The notes: generated by a model not told the origin, from the letters alone. A stretch of DNA of 64,000 nt from Arthrobacter yangruifuii (GCF_009192775.1 NZ_VTFX01000004.1:558001-622000); one strand, 5' to 3'; positions 1 through 8,960 are shown, counted from the stretch's first letter. Made by a program: numbers and translations.

Positions 1-685
1 AGCCGTAGGAACTGCCGGCTTCCTTCTCGGTCACGGTTTTCAGGCCGTTGCCCGAAGCCACGCCGTAGGCGAGCACGGGGTAGTCGTCGAAGACGGCCAC
101 GGAGCCGCCGGCCTTGACGTCGTCGTACATCTGGGCGGACTGCGCGAAGGCAACCACGTCGAAGCCGTACTGGTCCTTGATGGACTCGGCGAAGGTCTGG
201 CCTTCGGTGCCGGTCTTCACCGCCACGCGCTTGCCGCGCAGGTCTTCGTACGAGGCGACGTCGTCGTTGTTCTCCGCGACGGCCATCTGGATGCCCGACT
301 CGAAGTACGGGTCCGAGAAGTCGAAGACCTTCTTACGTTCGTCCGTGATGGACATCCCGGCAATAACACCGTCCACCTGATTGGACTGCAGCGACTGCAG
401 GGCCGCATCAAAACCGAGGGACTGGATGTCAACGTTAAAGCCCTCTTCCTCGGCGATCGCGTTGAGCAGGTCCATGTCGATGCCGACCAGTTCGCCGTCT
501 TGGCGGAACTCGAACGGCGCGAAGGTCGTATCGGTACCGATGGCGAAGGTCTCACCCTCCACACCGTCCGCGGCGAACGCGCCGGCCGCCGGTATCCCCA
601 GCAGCAAAGCCAGGGCCGCAAGGAAGGTGGTCAGCGGTACGGCCAGTCTGGCCGGGCCCTTTAAGGCCCGTTTGCCTTTAAGCAA
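1..685 (-). CDS. Amino-acid ABC transporter substrate-binding protein (solute-binding family 3), 3' end outside window
   Basis: This is the N-terminal 228 codons of a polar amino-acid binding protein that captures substrate outside the membrane for an ABC importer. The start is TTG at 685, nine bases after GGAG. A hydrophobic signal sequence follows (about residues 15-35, ending near AGAFAAD). The mature part shows family-3 features: TFAPFEF near its start, the GVIAGMSITDERK segment, FSDPYFES, and LRGKRVAVKTGTEG, which opens the second lobe. The reading frame runs off the left edge, so I cannot tell whether a permease domain is fused to the C-terminus, as happens in GlnP-like proteins. Glutamine or glutamate is a likely ligand because glnE and glnA2 lie next door, but the ligand is inference. 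Confidence 0.85.
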   Translation of the reverse strand, partial: MLKGKRALKGPARLAVPLTTFLAALALLLGIPAAGAFAADGVEGETFAIGTDTTFAPFEFRQDGELVGIDMDLLNAIAEEEGFNVDIQSLGFDAALQSLQSNQVDGVIAGMSITDERKKVFDFSDPYFESGIQMAVAENNDDVASYEDLRGKRVAVKTGTEGQTFAESIKDQYGFDVVAFAQSAQMYDDVKAGGSVAVFDDYPVLAYGVASGNGLKTVTEKEAGSSYG

Positions 686-709
686 AGTAAACGTCTCCTA
701 GCTCTTTCA

Positions 710-727
710 TTGCGGCACACGCCGCAA
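710..727. promoter_or_regulatory. Palindrome in the leader of the ABC binding-protein gene
   Basis: A perfect 7-bp inverted repeat, TTGCGGC and GCCGCAA, is separated by 4 bases and lies 25-42 bases upstream of the TTG start. It could be a regulator operator or a leader hairpin. I do not recognise it as a known site such as GlnR or AmtR. Confidence 0.35.
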
Positions 728-796
728 ATACCCCCATAGAGACTACCTAGAGCATTGGCAATGCAACGAACTGAAAGGGGGTGCCGGGGACGTGAG

Positions 797-3700
797 CTAT
801 GTCCCGTATCCGTAGAAATACCGTTCGAAGACGGCCCGGGAGTGCCTGGTGGCCTTGAGGTAGTCCTCCTCCAACTCGCCGCCGCGGCCGGCGCCGTAAC
901 CGCACCAGCGGGCCACGGCATCCAGTTCCCGGCGGGAGGAGGGCAGCACATCCGGGTTCCGTCCGCCGCGGATGACGTTTGCGCTGCGGACCCGGCTGGC
1001 AAGCAGCCAGGCCTGCCGCAGGGTCTCGACGTCGGCGGCGGGAAGCAGCTTTGCCGACTCAATGGCGTCCAGCGCCGGAAGGGTTGCCGTGGTCCGCAGC
1101 TCCGGCACCCGGCGGGCATGCTGGAGCTGGAGCAGCTGCACCAGCCATTCAACGTCGCTGAGGCTGCCCCGTCCCAGCTTGAGCTGCCGGGAAGGATCCG
1201 CTCCCCGGGGCAGGCGTTCGGCTTCCACGCGCGCCTTGATCCTGCGGATCTCCCGGATGTCCTTGGCGGTAACGTCCTCCGGATAGCGCACCGGATCGAT
1301 CAGGGCCATGAAATCCTCGGCCAATGCGTCGCTGCCGGCCATCGGACGTGCCCGCAGCAGGGCCTGCGCCTCCCAGATCACGGACCAGCGCTCGTAGTAG
1401 CCGCGGTAGGACTCCAGGCTGCGCACCAGGGGCCCCTGCCTGCCCTCGGGACGCAGTCCGGCGTCGAGGACCAGGGGGCGTTCGGCCCGCACGGCCGGGG
1501 TGCAGGGCTGCTGCAGGTACGTGGAGATCTGGGAGACCACCTTCTCAGCCTGGGCCTGGGCTGCCGCCGGGTCGACGCCGGGCAGCGGGCGGTGCACGAA
1601 CATCACGTCAGCATCGGATCCGTAGCCGATCTCCCGTCCGCCCTGCCGCCCCATCGCGACTACGAGCAGGTCCGTGAGTTTCCCGTTGCCGGCGAACACC
1701 TCCGACTCCGCCACGTGCAGGGCACCCAGGACGGCAGCCCGGTCTGCATCCGCCAGGGCGCGGCCAACCTCCTGCTGGCTCAGCAGTCCGGCACTGTCGG
1801 CCACGGCGATGCGCAGCATCTCCCGGCGGCGGATCAGCCGGATCAGCCGCATGGCCTCCCCCGGCTCCGGATGGCGGGACATCTTCGACTGGATTTCCAG
1901 CCACTGCGTGTCGAAGGGCACCGGTACGAGGTCCTTGTCGGATCCCAGCCAGGCGGTGGATTCCGGCGAGACCTCCAGCAGATCGGTAATGAACCGGCTG
2001 GAGGAAAGGATGGAGCACAGCCGCTCCCCCGCTGCCGAGGAATCCCGCAGCATGCCCAGGTACCAGTGGGTGTCGCCCAGGGATTCACTCAGCCGGCGGA
2101 AGCCCAGCAGGCCGGCGTCGGGGTCCACACCGTCGGCGAGCCAGGCCAGCAGCACCGGAAGCAGCTGCCGCTGCAGGGCGGCGCGCCGGCTCACCCCCAC
2201 CGTCAGTGCCTGGATGTGGCGCATCGCACCGCGGGGGTCCACATAGCCCAGCGCCGCCAGGCGTGCCTGCGCGGCCTCGGGGGTCAGCCGCACCTCGTCC
2301 GCGCTGAGGTGCGCGGCCGTGCTGAGCAGCGGCCGGTAGAAAATGCTCTCATGCAGCCGCCGCACCAGCCGCTTGGTGCGCTGCCACTGTTCCTGCAGGC
2401 GCTCGGCGCTGGGACGTTCGGAGGACAGGGATCCGGCGCTGGCCTTCGCCAGTGCCCGGAGGGCGGCCTCGTTCTCCGGCATCAGATGGGTTCGGCGCAT
2501 ATGCACCATCTGGATGCGGTGTTCCAGTACGCGCAGGTAACGGTAGGACTCGTCCAGCTCGCGCGCGTCACTGCGTCCGATGAAGCCGGCGTCGCTGAGG
2601 GCCGCGATCGCAGCGGTGGTGGCGCGCACCCGGAGGCTTTCATCCACCCGGCCGTGCACCAGCTGCAGCAGCTGGACGGTGAATTCGACGTCGCGCAGCC
2701 CGCCGCTGCCGAGCTTCAGCTGCCGGGCTTCCTCGTGGGCGGGAATGTTGTCGGTGACCCTGCGCCGCATGGCCTGCACGGATTCCACAAAGCCGTCCCG
2801 TTCGGAACTGGCCCAGATCAGGGGAGCAACAGCTTCTTCGTAGCGTCGTCCCAGCTCCCGGTCCCCCGCCATGGCCCGGGCCTTGAGCAGCGCCTGGAAC
2901 TCCCAGCTGTGTGCCCAGCGCCGGTAATAGTTCAGGTGCGAGTCCAGGGTGCGCACCAGCGGGCCGTCCCTGCCTTCGGGACGCAGGTTGGTGTCCACCT
3001 CCCAGAGCGGGGGCTCCGGTGCCGAGGCGTTGATGGCGCGGGAAATCCCGGCGGCTAGCGCCGTGCCGATTCCGGAGGCCCGTTCTTCGGACAGGTCCGA
3101 GGCTTCAATCACATAGATGACGTCCACATCGGAGATGTAGTTCAGCTCCCGCGCGCCGGCCTTGCCCATGCCGATCACCGCCAGGCGTACGGCGGAAATC
3201 TCGTCGGCGGGGTAACTTGCCGCCAGCTCGGCCCGCGACACTGCCAGGGCAGCCTCCAGCGCCGCGCCGGCCAGGTCCGCCAGTTCCCGTCCGGCCGCCG
3301 GCAGGAAGTCCGTGGGCGACGCCGCACCGAGGTCCCGGACGGCCAGGTCCAGCAGGTGCCGCCGGTACCGGGACCGCAGCGCCACGTAGGCTTCGGTACC
3401 GGTCAGCCCGGCCACGGGTGCCGTGCCGCCGCCCGCGTGCACGGCATCCAGCAATGACGCCCGCAGCGTTGCCTCGTCCGTGCTGCCGGGTTCGGCGCGC
3501 AGCTGCCGGTGCAGCACACCTACGTCCTCCGGGTGGCGCATCAGGAACTCCGCCAGGGCATCGGAGGCCCCCAGCAGCCGGAACATGGCTTCGCTGCTCT
3601 CGGCTCCGGCGTTCACCAGGTCCACCAGTTCCGGAGCGCGGCCAATCAGGCGTACCAGTGACTGGAGTGCCAAATCCGGATCCGCAGCGTAGGTGAACCC

Positions 3701-3811
3701 CTCGAAGAGGGCATCCTCGTCCACGCCCTCGAGTTCCGAAGCCGTCAGGAACCGCATGCTCTTTTCCAGGTCGCGGAAACCCGTGGCTATCAGCCGTCGA
3801 GTCTGGCTCAT
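797..3811 (-). CDS. glnE: Bifunctional glutamine-synthetase adenylyltransferase/deadenylyltransferase
   Basis: GlnE attaches AMP to, and removes it from, a conserved tyrosine of glutamine synthetase, tuning ammonium assimilation to nitrogen supply. The 1004-residue product has the expected duplicated architecture. Each half has a nucleotidyltransferase active site (ISDVDVIYV in the first, GSDADVMFV in the second), followed by the paired signatures KLGSGGLRDVEFTVQLLQL and KLGRGSLSDVEWLVQLLQL. Length is normal for actinobacterial GlnE. An AGAGGAG ribosome-binding site sits 5 bases before the ATG at 3811. It lies 10 bases after the glnA2 stop and is almost certainly cotranscribed with it, as in mycobacteria. 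Confidence 0.96.
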   Translation of the reverse strand: MSQTRRLIATGFRDLEKSMRFLTASELEGVDEDALFEGFTYAADPDLALQSLVRLIGRAPELVDLVNAGAESSEAMFRLLGASDALAEFLMRHPEDVGVLHRQLRAEPGSTDEATLRASLLDAVHAGGGTAPVAGLTGTEAYVALRSRYRRHLLDLAVRDLGAASPTDFLPAAGRELADLAGAALEAALAVSRAELAASYPADEISAVRLAVIGMGKAGARELNYISDVDVIYVIEASDLSEERASGIGTALAAGISRAINASAPEPPLWEVDTNLRPEGRDGPLVRTLDSHLNYYRRWAHSWEFQALLKARAMAGDRELGRRYEEAVAPLIWASSERDGFVESVQAMRRRVTDNIPAHEEARQLKLGSGGLRDVEFTVQLLQLVHGRVDESLRVRATTAAIAALSDAGFIGRSDARELDESYRYLRVLEHRIQMVHMRRTHLMPENEAALRALAKASAGSLSSERPSAERLQEQWQRTKRLVRRLHESIFYRPLLSTAAHLSADEVRLTPEAAQARLAALGYVDPRGAMRHIQALTVGVSRRAALQRQLLPVLLAWLADGVDPDAGLLGFRRLSESLGDTHWYLGMLRDSSAAGERLCSILSSSRFITDLLEVSPESTAWLGSDKDLVPVPFDTQWLEIQSKMSRHPEPGEAMRLIRLIRRREMLRIAVADSAGLLSQQEVGRALADADRAAVLGALHVAESEVFAGNGKLTDLLVVAMGRQGGREIGYGSDADVMFVHRPLPGVDPAAAQAQAEKVVSQISTYLQQPCTPAVRAERPLVLDAGLRPEGRQGPLVRSLESYRGYYERWSVIWEAQALLRARPMAGSDALAEDFMALIDPVRYPEDVTAKDIREIRRIKARVEAERLPRGADPSRQLKLGRGSLSDVEWLVQLLQLQHARRVPELRTTATLPALDAIESAKLLPAADVETLRQAWLLASRVRSANVIRGGRNPDVLPSSRRELDAVARWCGYGAGRGGELEEDYLKATRHSRAVFERYFYGYGT

Positions 3812-3821
3812 CGGTGCTCCT

Positions 3822-5162
3822 CTAGAGAATGCCCAGGTTCTTCTGCAGCTCGAACCGGGTCACCTGCTGGCGGTACTCGTTCCAGTCCGCGCGCTTGTTG
3901 CGCAGGAAGTTCTCGAACACCTGCTCACCCAGGATGTCAGCGACCAGTTCGGATTCCTCCATCACGCGCACTGCATCATGCAGCGACGCCGGCAGCGGGT
4001 CATGGCCCATGGCGCGGCGTTCGGCGGCGCTCAGGCTTTCAATGTCGTCCTCGGCTCCGGGCGGCAGCTCGTAGCCTTCTTCGATCCCCTTCAGGCCTGC
4101 TCCGAGCAGGACGGCGTAGGACAGGTAGGGGTTGGCCGCGGAGTCGATGCCGCGGTATTCGATCCGGGCGGACTGGCCCTTGTTCGGTTTGTACAGCGGC
4201 ACGCGCAGCAGTGCGGAACGGTTGTTGTGTCCCCAGGACAGGTAGCTGGGGGCTTCCCCGCCGCCCCAGAGCCGCTTGTAGGAGTTCACGAACTGGTTGG
4301 TGACGGCAGTGAATTCCGGGGCGTGCCGCAGGATGCCTGCCATGAACTGGCGTGCGGTGGTGGAAAGCTGGAACTCGGCACCGGCCTGGAAGAAGGCGTT
4401 GCTGTCCCCTTCGAAGAGGGAAAAGTGCGTGTGCATGCCGGATCCGGGGTGGTGCGAGAAGGGCTTGGGCATAAAGCTCGCGTAGCAGTCAGTCATCAAC
4501 GCGACTTCCTTGACCACCGTGCGGAAGGTCATGATGTTGTCCGCGGTCTGCAGGGCATCCGCGTAGCGCAGGTCAATCTCGTTCTGCCCCGGTCCCGCCT
4601 CATGGTGGCTGAACTCCACGGAGATGCCCACCGCCTCCAGCATGGACACCGCCGTGCGGCGGAAATCCTGTGCCACGCCGCCGGGGACGTGGTCGAAGTA
4701 GCCTGCCTGGTCCACCGGAACGGGCTGGCCGTCCTCGCCGAGTTCATCGGACTTAAGCAGATAGAACTCGATCTCCGGATGGGTATAGCAGGTGAAGCCC
4801 ATGTCCGCGGCCTTGGCCAGCTGGCGCTTGAGGACGTTGCGCGGATCGGCAGCCGAGGGCTGTCCGTCCGGGGTGAGGATGTCGCAGAACATCCGGGACG
4901 TCTGCTCTTCGTCGCCGCGCCACGGCAGGATCTGGAACGTGGAAGGGTCCGGCTGGGCCAGCAGGTCCGACTCGAAGATGCGGGCCAGGCCCTCCACCGA
5001 GGAGCCGTCAAAGCCCAGGCCCTCCTCGAAGGCGCCTTCGACCTCCGCCGGTGCCAGCGCCACCGATTTCAACTGGCCCACGACGTCGGTAAACCACAAC
5101 CGCACAAACCGGACATCGCGCTCCTCGATGGTGCGCAGAACGAACTCCTGCTGGCGGTTCAT
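3822..5162 (-). CDS. glnA2: Glutamine synthetase type I, GlnA2-like
   Basis: This enzyme makes glutamine from glutamate, ammonia and ATP in the cytoplasm. The product is 446 residues, the length of actinobacterial GlnA2 rather than the ~475 of GlnA1. Visible motifs are DGSSVEG in the N-terminal domain, the ATP-binding segment KPFSHHPGSGMHTHFS, SYKRLWGGGEAPSYLSW and NNRSALLRVP. A tyrosine at about residue 364 sits in GYELPP, matching the adenylylation motif of E. coli GS, which fits the glnE gene directly downstream. The start is the ATG at 5162, preceded by AGGAAAGAAGG. A longer open frame continues upstream across panB but has no support. The gene is divergent from panB, 153 bases away. Confidence 0.94.
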   Translation of the reverse strand: MNRQQEFVLRTIEERDVRFVRLWFTDVVGQLKSVALAPAEVEGAFEEGLGFDGSSVEGLARIFESDLLAQPDPSTFQILPWRGDEEQTSRMFCDILTPDGQPSAADPRNVLKRQLAKAADMGFTCYTHPEIEFYLLKSDELGEDGQPVPVDQAGYFDHVPGGVAQDFRRTAVSMLEAVGISVEFSHHEAGPGQNEIDLRYADALQTADNIMTFRTVVKEVALMTDCYASFMPKPFSHHPGSGMHTHFSLFEGDSNAFFQAGAEFQLSTTARQFMAGILRHAPEFTAVTNQFVNSYKRLWGGGEAPSYLSWGHNNRSALLRVPLYKPNKGQSARIEYRGIDSAANPYLSYAVLLGAGLKGIEEGYELPPGAEDDIESLSAAERRAMGHDPLPASLHDAVRVMEESELVADILGEQVFENFLRNKRADWNEYRQQVTRFELQKNLGIL

Positions 5163-5303
5163 CCGTACCTTCTTTCCTGTAACCGGCCCAGAGACATGTG
5201 AAACCTTCTTCACTCTACCCACGCGGGCGGGATTTGGTCGGCAGACGGCGGGACGCCCGTCACATCCGTGCCGCCGGGCCGGTCCCGCAGGGGTGTTCTT
5301 TAG

Positions 5304-5315
5304 TAGGCTCGGACC
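5304..5315 (+). promoter_or_regulatory. Leaderless -10 element of panB
   Basis: TAGGCT fits the TANNNT -10 consensus and is followed by exactly six bases and then the panB ATG at 5316. This puts the expected transcription start on the start codon. No Shine-Dalgarno sequence and no clear -35 box are visible. Confidence 0.55.
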
Positions 5316-6182
5316 ATGACCAGTGCCGAACAGCCTCCTCCGTACGCCGCCACCGGAACGGATTCCTCCGCTCCGCCAGCACCGGCGCTGAAGAAAATCC
5401 GCATCTCCCACCTGCAGCAGCTCAAGGACAACGGCGGCCGGTTCGCCATGCTCACCGCCTATGACCAGTACGCCGCGGGCATCTTCGACGAAGCCGGCAT
5501 CGAGGTCCTGCTGGTGGGTGATTCCGCTGCAAACAACGTCATGGGCCACGCCACCACGCTGCCCATCACCATGGACGAGATGATTGTCTTCGCCCGCTCG
5601 GTCACGGCCGGGGCCAGCCACGCGCTGGTGGTCTGCGACCTTCCCTTCGGCTCCTACGAGGTCTCCCCGGCCCAGGCCGTCGAATCCTCCGTGCGGCTCA
5701 TGAAGGAGGGGCTGGTCCACGCGGTGAAGATGGAAGGCGGACGGCACTACGTGGAGCATGTGCGGGCACTGACGGCCGCGGGGATACCCGTGATGGCCCA
5801 CGTGGGCTTCACTCCGCAGGCCGAGCACGCGCTTGGCGGCTACAAGGTCCAGGGCCGCGGCGAGGCGGGCGCCGCCGTGGTGCGGGACGCCGTCGCCCTC
5901 GCCGACGCGGGCGCGTTCTGCGTCCTCATGGAAATGGTGCCGGCCGACGTTGCGGCAGAGGTCGACGCCGCAGTGTCCGTCCCCACCATCGGGATCGGCG
6001 CGGGTAACGCCACCACCGGGCAGGTGCTGGTCTGGCAGGACATGGCCGGGCTGCGCGGCGGAAAGCAGCCGCGGTTCGTCAAGGCCTTCGCGGACCTGCG
6101 CACCGAGCTGTCCCGGGCGGCAAAGGCCTACGCGGATGAGGTCCGCAGCGGTTCCTTCCCCGGCCCGGAACACAGCTTCTAG
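5316..6182 (+). CDS. panB: 3-methyl-2-oxobutanoate hydroxymethyltransferase
   Basis: PanB transfers a hydroxymethyl group from methylene-tetrahydrofolate to 2-oxoisovalerate, giving ketopantoate, the first committed step of pantothenate and CoA synthesis. The 288-residue sequence carries the family signatures [28 protein letters not shown] (Mg-binding), [28 protein letters not shown] and PTIGIGAGN. An N-terminal extension of about 25 residues rich in Ala, Pro and Thr precedes the (beta/alpha)8 barrel. The ATG at 5316 has no ribosome-binding site but sits 6 bases after a -10 hexamer, so translation is probably leaderless. No panC or panD is nearby. The stop codon lies next to a cluster of short repeats. 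Confidence 0.95.
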   Translation: MTSAEQPPPYAATGTDSSAPPAPALKKIRISHLQQLKDNGGRFAMLTAYDQYAAGIFDEAGIEVLLVGDSAANNVMGHATTLPITMDEMIVFARSVTAGASHALVVCDLPFGSYEVSPAQAVESSVRLMKEGLVHAVKMEGGRHYVEHVRALTAAGIPVMAHVGFTPQAEHALGGYKVQGRGEAGAAVVRDAVALADAGAFCVLMEMVPADVAAEVDAAVSVPTIGIGAGNATTGQVLVWQDMAGLRGGKQPRFVKAFADLRTELSRAAKAYADEVRSGSFPGPEHSF

Positions 6183-6187
6183 GAAAC

Positions 6188-6246
6188 GCCGCCTGCCCCG
6201 GAACACCGCTTCCGGGGAACACCGCGTCCGGGGAACGCCAGGCGGC
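6188..6246. repeat. Tandem 16-bp repeat inside an inverted repeat, panB 3' side
   Basis: GGAACACCGCTTCCGG (6200-6215), GGAACACCGCGTCCGG (6216-6231) and a partial GGAACGCC (6232-6239) form a 16-bp tandem array. A more diverged copy covers the panB stop codon (6165-6183). The array is bracketed by GCCGCCTG (6188) and CAGGCGGC (ending 6246), so the RNA could fold into a long hairpin between the convergent genes panB and the SPOR-like gene. It may act as a terminator, but there is no T tract. Confidence 0.6.
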
Positions 6247-6285
6247 ACGGCCCTTGGGCCGCCCCCGCCTGAGGGCAGCAGCGGC

Positions 6286-6450
6286 CTAGTTGTCGTCCTC
6301 GGCGTCCCAGGCCTTGTTCCGTGCCTGCACCTTCTGCAGGGCAAGCTCGGCTTCCTCGCGGGTGGGGTAGGGCCCAAGCAGCTTCGTCCAGTCGGACTGC
6401 GGGCCTTCCTCAACCTCGTGGGTCACTACGTTGAACCAGTAATCGGCCAT
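6286..6450 (-). CDS. Small SPOR-like domain protein (54 aa)
   Basis: A very short conserved-type actinobacterial protein. The start is the ATG at 6450 with a strong AGGAGG ribosome-binding site, beginning [17 protein letters not shown]. The middle reads [18 protein letters not shown], which resembles the G-P-F/Y-x-t-x-x-eA pattern of SPOR domains that bind denuded glycan strands. There is no signal peptide or membrane segment, so it is predicted cytoplasmic and peptidoglycan binding is not implied. The C-terminus is acidic (AWDAEDDN). It is convergent with panB and divergent from map. The function is unknown; the SPOR relation is based on pattern only. Confidence 0.8.
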   Translation of the reverse strand: MADYWFNVVTHEVEEGPQSDWTKLLGPYPTREEAELALQKVQARNKAWDAEDDN

Positions 6451-6524
6451 GGGGTCCTCCTGTTGACTGGGCGGGTGCCGGGGCGGTGCCCGCCGGATCG
6501 TCCCGGCGTCAGGCACGCTGACGA

Positions 6525-6537
6525 TAAGATCGATGGT
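6525..6537 (+). promoter_or_regulatory. Leaderless -10 element of map
   Basis: TAAGAT (6525-6530) fits TANNNT and is followed by seven bases and the ATG at 6538. There is no Shine-Dalgarno sequence. The predicted transcript starts at or within a base of the start codon. Confidence 0.5.
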
Positions 6538-7416
6538 ATGCCCCAGAAACTTGACACTGCACCTGCCGGACACCTGACGCCGGGAAACATCAGCCCCCGG
6601 CTGCGGGTTCCGGCGTCAATCCCCCGGCCCGAATATGTGGACAAGGAAGCGCCCACCCCGTTCACCGGGTCCGAGGTCAAGTCGCCCGAGACCATCGAGA
6701 AGATCCGGATTGCGTCCAAAATCGCGGCGCAGGCGATCGTGGAAGTCGGCAGGCACATTGCTCCCGGTGTCACCACCGACGAACTGGACCGGGTGGGCCA
6801 CGAGTTCCTGCTGGATCACCACGCCTACCCCTCCACGCTGGGCTACCGCGGCTTCCCCAAGTCCCTGTGCTCCTCCGTCAACGAGGTCATCTGCCACGGC
6901 ATCCCGGACACCACGGTGCTCAGCGACGGCGACATCATCAACATTGACATCACCGCTTACATCAACGGCGTCCACGGCGACACCAACTGGACGTTCCCGG
7001 TGGGCAATGTGGACGAGGAATCCCGCCTGCTGGTGGAGCGCACCCAGGAGTCCCTGCGCCGGGCCATCAGGGCCGTGGCCCCGGGCCGGGAAATCAACGT
7101 CATCGGCCGCACCATCGAGTCCTATGCCAAGCGTTTCGGTTACGGTGTTGTCCGGGACTTCACCGGCCACGGCGTGGGCGAAGCCTTCCATACAGGCCTG
7201 ATCATTCCGCATTACGACGCCGCTCCCGCGTACAGCAGGCTGATCGAACCTGGAATGGTGTTTACGATTGAACCTATGCTCACTCTCGGCACCATTGAGT
7301 GGGACATGTGGGATGACAACTGGACAGTTGTGACCAAGGACCGCAAACGCACCGCACAGTTCGAGCACACCCTGCTTGTTACCGATGACGGTGCCGAAGT
7401 CCTCACCCTTCCCTGA
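6538..7416 (+). CDS. map: Methionine aminopeptidase, type I
   Basis: This metalloprotease removes the initiator methionine from nascent proteins. The 292-residue product has an N-terminal extension of about 45 residues rich in proline (typical of the longer actinobacterial MetAP form, which often carries an SH3-binding-like PxxP tail). The pita-bread catalytic fold follows: [22 protein letters not shown], metal ligands in [34 protein letters not shown] (His ligand), [10 protein letters not shown] (Glu ligand) and a final Glu in the QFEHTLLVT segment. The ATG at 6538 is preferred because it sits 7 bases after a -10 hexamer. The next gene, ppgK, starts 38 bases downstream on the same strand. 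Confidence 0.94.
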   Translation: MPQKLDTAPAGHLTPGNISPRLRVPASIPRPEYVDKEAPTPFTGSEVKSPETIEKIRIASKIAAQAIVEVGRHIAPGVTTDELDRVGHEFLLDHHAYPSTLGYRGFPKSLCSSVNEVICHGIPDTTVLSDGDIINIDITAYINGVHGDTNWTFPVGNVDEESRLLVERTQESLRRAIRAVAPGREINVIGRTIESYAKRFGYGVVRDFTGHGVGEAFHTGLIIPHYDAAPAYSRLIEPGMVFTIEPMLTLGTIEWDMWDDNWTVVTKDRKRTAQFEHTLLVTDDGAEVLTLP

Positions 7417-7453
7417 CCCGCTAGCCCGAGCACAGACCTACTACTGGAGAATC

Positions 7454-8257
7454 ATGGCCAAGAAGCATAAGTCCGACAAGCACGTCGACGCCGTCATTGG
7501 AATCGATATCGGAGGCACGGGCATCAAGGGCGGCATTGTCGATCTGGCCAAGGGCAAGCTGATTGGCGACCGCTACCGGATTCCCACCCCGCAGCCGGCC
7601 ACCCCCGAAGCCGTGGCCGGCGTTGTGGGGCAGATCGTCGCGGAACTGTCCTCCCGCCCGGGCGGCCCCGGACCCGACGTCCCCGTGGGCGTCACCTTCC
7701 CCGCCATCATCTCCCACGGCATTGCCCGTTCCGCGGCCAACGTGGATAACAGCTGGATTGATACGGACGTGGACACGCTGCTCACCAAGGCGCTCGGCCG
7801 CGACGTCCAGGTGATGAACGACGCCGATGCCGCCGGCCTGGCCGAGGCCCGCTACGGCGCCGGCCGCGAGGTGGACGGGACCGTCCTGGTGATCACCCTG
7901 GGCACGGGCATCGGCTCTGCGCTGATCTACAACGGCATGCTGGTCCCCAACGCCGAACTGGGCCACCTGGAGATCGACGGGCACGACGCCGAGACCAAGG
8001 CTTCGGCCTCGGCCCGGGAACGGGACGGAATCAGCTGGGAGGAATACGCCCAGCGGCTGCAGCGCTACTTCTCCCATGTGGAGTTCCTCTTCTCCCCCGA
8101 CCTGTTTGTGATCGGCGGCGGAATTTCCAAGCGCAGCGAGGACTTCCTGCCGCTGCTGAGCCTGCGGACCCCCCTGGTCACCGCCAACCTGAAGAACAAT
8201 GCCGGCATTGTCGGTGCTGCCCTGCAGGCCGCAGTGCACTTCAAGTACATCAAGTAA
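7454..8257 (+). CDS. ppgK: Polyphosphate glucokinase
   Basis: PpgK phosphorylates glucose to glucose 6-phosphate using polyphosphate (and usually ATP), a feature of actinobacteria. The 267-residue protein starts at ATG 7454 with GGAGA four bases upstream. It has the phosphate-1 motif GIDIGGTGIKGG at about residues 16-27, the catalytic segment VMNDADAAGLAEARYGAG, phosphate-2 LGTGIGSALI, and the glucose-binding ELGHLEIDG. The C-terminal FVIGGGISKR is typical of the family. It lacks the zinc motif seen in ROK glucokinases such as the one at 47938-49014, so the window encodes two distinct glucose kinases. It is probably cotranscribed with map and ends before a strong hairpin. Confidence 0.94.
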   Translation: MAKKHKSDKHVDAVIGIDIGGTGIKGGIVDLAKGKLIGDRYRIPTPQPATPEAVAGVVGQIVAELSSRPGGPGPDVPVGVTFPAIISHGIARSAANVDNSWIDTDVDTLLTKALGRDVQVMNDADAAGLAEARYGAGREVDGTVLVITLGTGIGSALIYNGMLVPNAELGHLEIDGHDAETKASASARERDGISWEEYAQRLQRYFSHVEFLFSPDLFVIGGGISKRSEDFLPLLSLRTPLVTANLKNNAGIVGAALQAAVHFKYIK

Positions 8258-8295
8258 CCCCGTCCGCACCGAACGGCGGGCCGGGACCCGGACAG

Positions 8296-8335
8296 CAGAG
8301 AAGCGGCGGAAGGATTTCCTTCCGCCGCTTCTCTG
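8296..8335. terminator. Bidirectional hairpin between ppgK and nrdR
   Basis: CAGAGAAGCGGCGGAAGG and its exact reverse complement form an 18-bp perfect stem with a 4-base loop, placed between two convergent genes. There is no strong T run, so it may work as a two-way transcription block rather than a classic intrinsic terminator. Confidence 0.75.
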
Positions 8336-8382
8336 TGTTGACGATTGACAGTCTTGAAGGTCGACTCTGTTGACGATCGACT

Positions 8383-8883
8383 TTACTGTGCGGTCAACGG
8401 CCGCTGCGCGCCGGTGGGAACGCGTCCTGTGTTTTCCCGGGCCTCGGCCCGCAGCTTCTCAATGGCGGTCTCGAAGTCCTCGAGGGAATCGAAGGACTGG
8501 TACACGCTGGCAAAGCGCAGATAGGCCACCTGGTCCAGTTTCTGCAGCGGAGTAAGGATGGCCAGGCCCACCTCGTGGGCATCGATTTCAGCCACGCCGC
8601 TGGCCCGGATGGACTCCTCCACTTCCTGCGCCAGCATGGCCAGGTCATCCTCGCTGACGGGCCGGCCCTGGCAGGCCTTGCGCACGCCGTTGATCACCTT
8701 GCTGCGGCTGAACGGCTCCCCCACGCCGGAACGCTTGATGACGGACAGGCTGGTGGTCTCGACGGTGGAGAAACGCCGGCCGCACTGCGGGCACTGGCGG
8801 CGCCGGCGGATGGCCGATCCGTCGTCGGCCAGGCGGCTGTCCACGACGCGGGAGTCAGCGTTGCGGCAAAACGGACAGTACAT
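8383..8883 (-). CDS. nrdR: Transcriptional repressor of ribonucleotide reductase genes
   Basis: NrdR senses ATP/dATP and represses ribonucleotide reductase genes. The 166-residue protein has the N-terminal zinc ribbon (Cys3, Cys6, Cys31, Cys34 in CPFC and CPQC), the basic DNA-binding stretch [15 protein letters not shown], and an ATP-cone domain from about residue 46 ([24 protein letters not shown]). A 20-residue C-terminal tail is poorly conserved. Two NrdR-box palindromes lie 78-109 bases upstream of the start, which points to self-repression. No nrd reductase gene is in the window; the upstream neighbour on the same strand is hisD. Confidence 0.96.
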   Translation of the reverse strand: MYCPFCRNADSRVVDSRLADDGSAIRRRRQCPQCGRRFSTVETTSLSVIKRSGVGEPFSRSKVINGVRKACQGRPVSEDDLAMLAQEVEESIRASGVAEIDAHEVGLAILTPLQKLDQVAYLRFASVYQSFDSLEDFETAIEKLRAEARENTGRVPTGAQRPLTAQ

Positions 8884-8920
8884 ATCCCGTCCTTTCGCGA
8901 AGGGGCCTTATGGTGCTCTC

Positions 8921-8950
8921 ACTATAGGGCCCGCGCACGTGCATCACCAA
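8921..8950 (-). promoter_or_regulatory. Predicted nrdR promoter
   Basis: On the minus strand, TTGGTG (8945-8950) and TATAGT (8921-8926) form a -35/-10 pair with an 18-bp spacer, about 38 bases upstream of the nrdR start. The -10 is a good match and the -35 is partial. Confidence 0.5.
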
Positions 8951-8960
8951 GCGGGCAACC

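Noticed and set aside
755-3058. Long plus-strand open frame opposite glnE
   Set aside because: High GC leaves antisense frames open; the composition is skewed and lacks any domain, while glnE on the other strand is clear.
5163-6413. 417-codon extension of the glnA2 frame upstream across panB
   Set aside because: The internal ATG at 5162 has a good ribosome-binding site and gives the correct family length; panB is convincing on the opposite strand.
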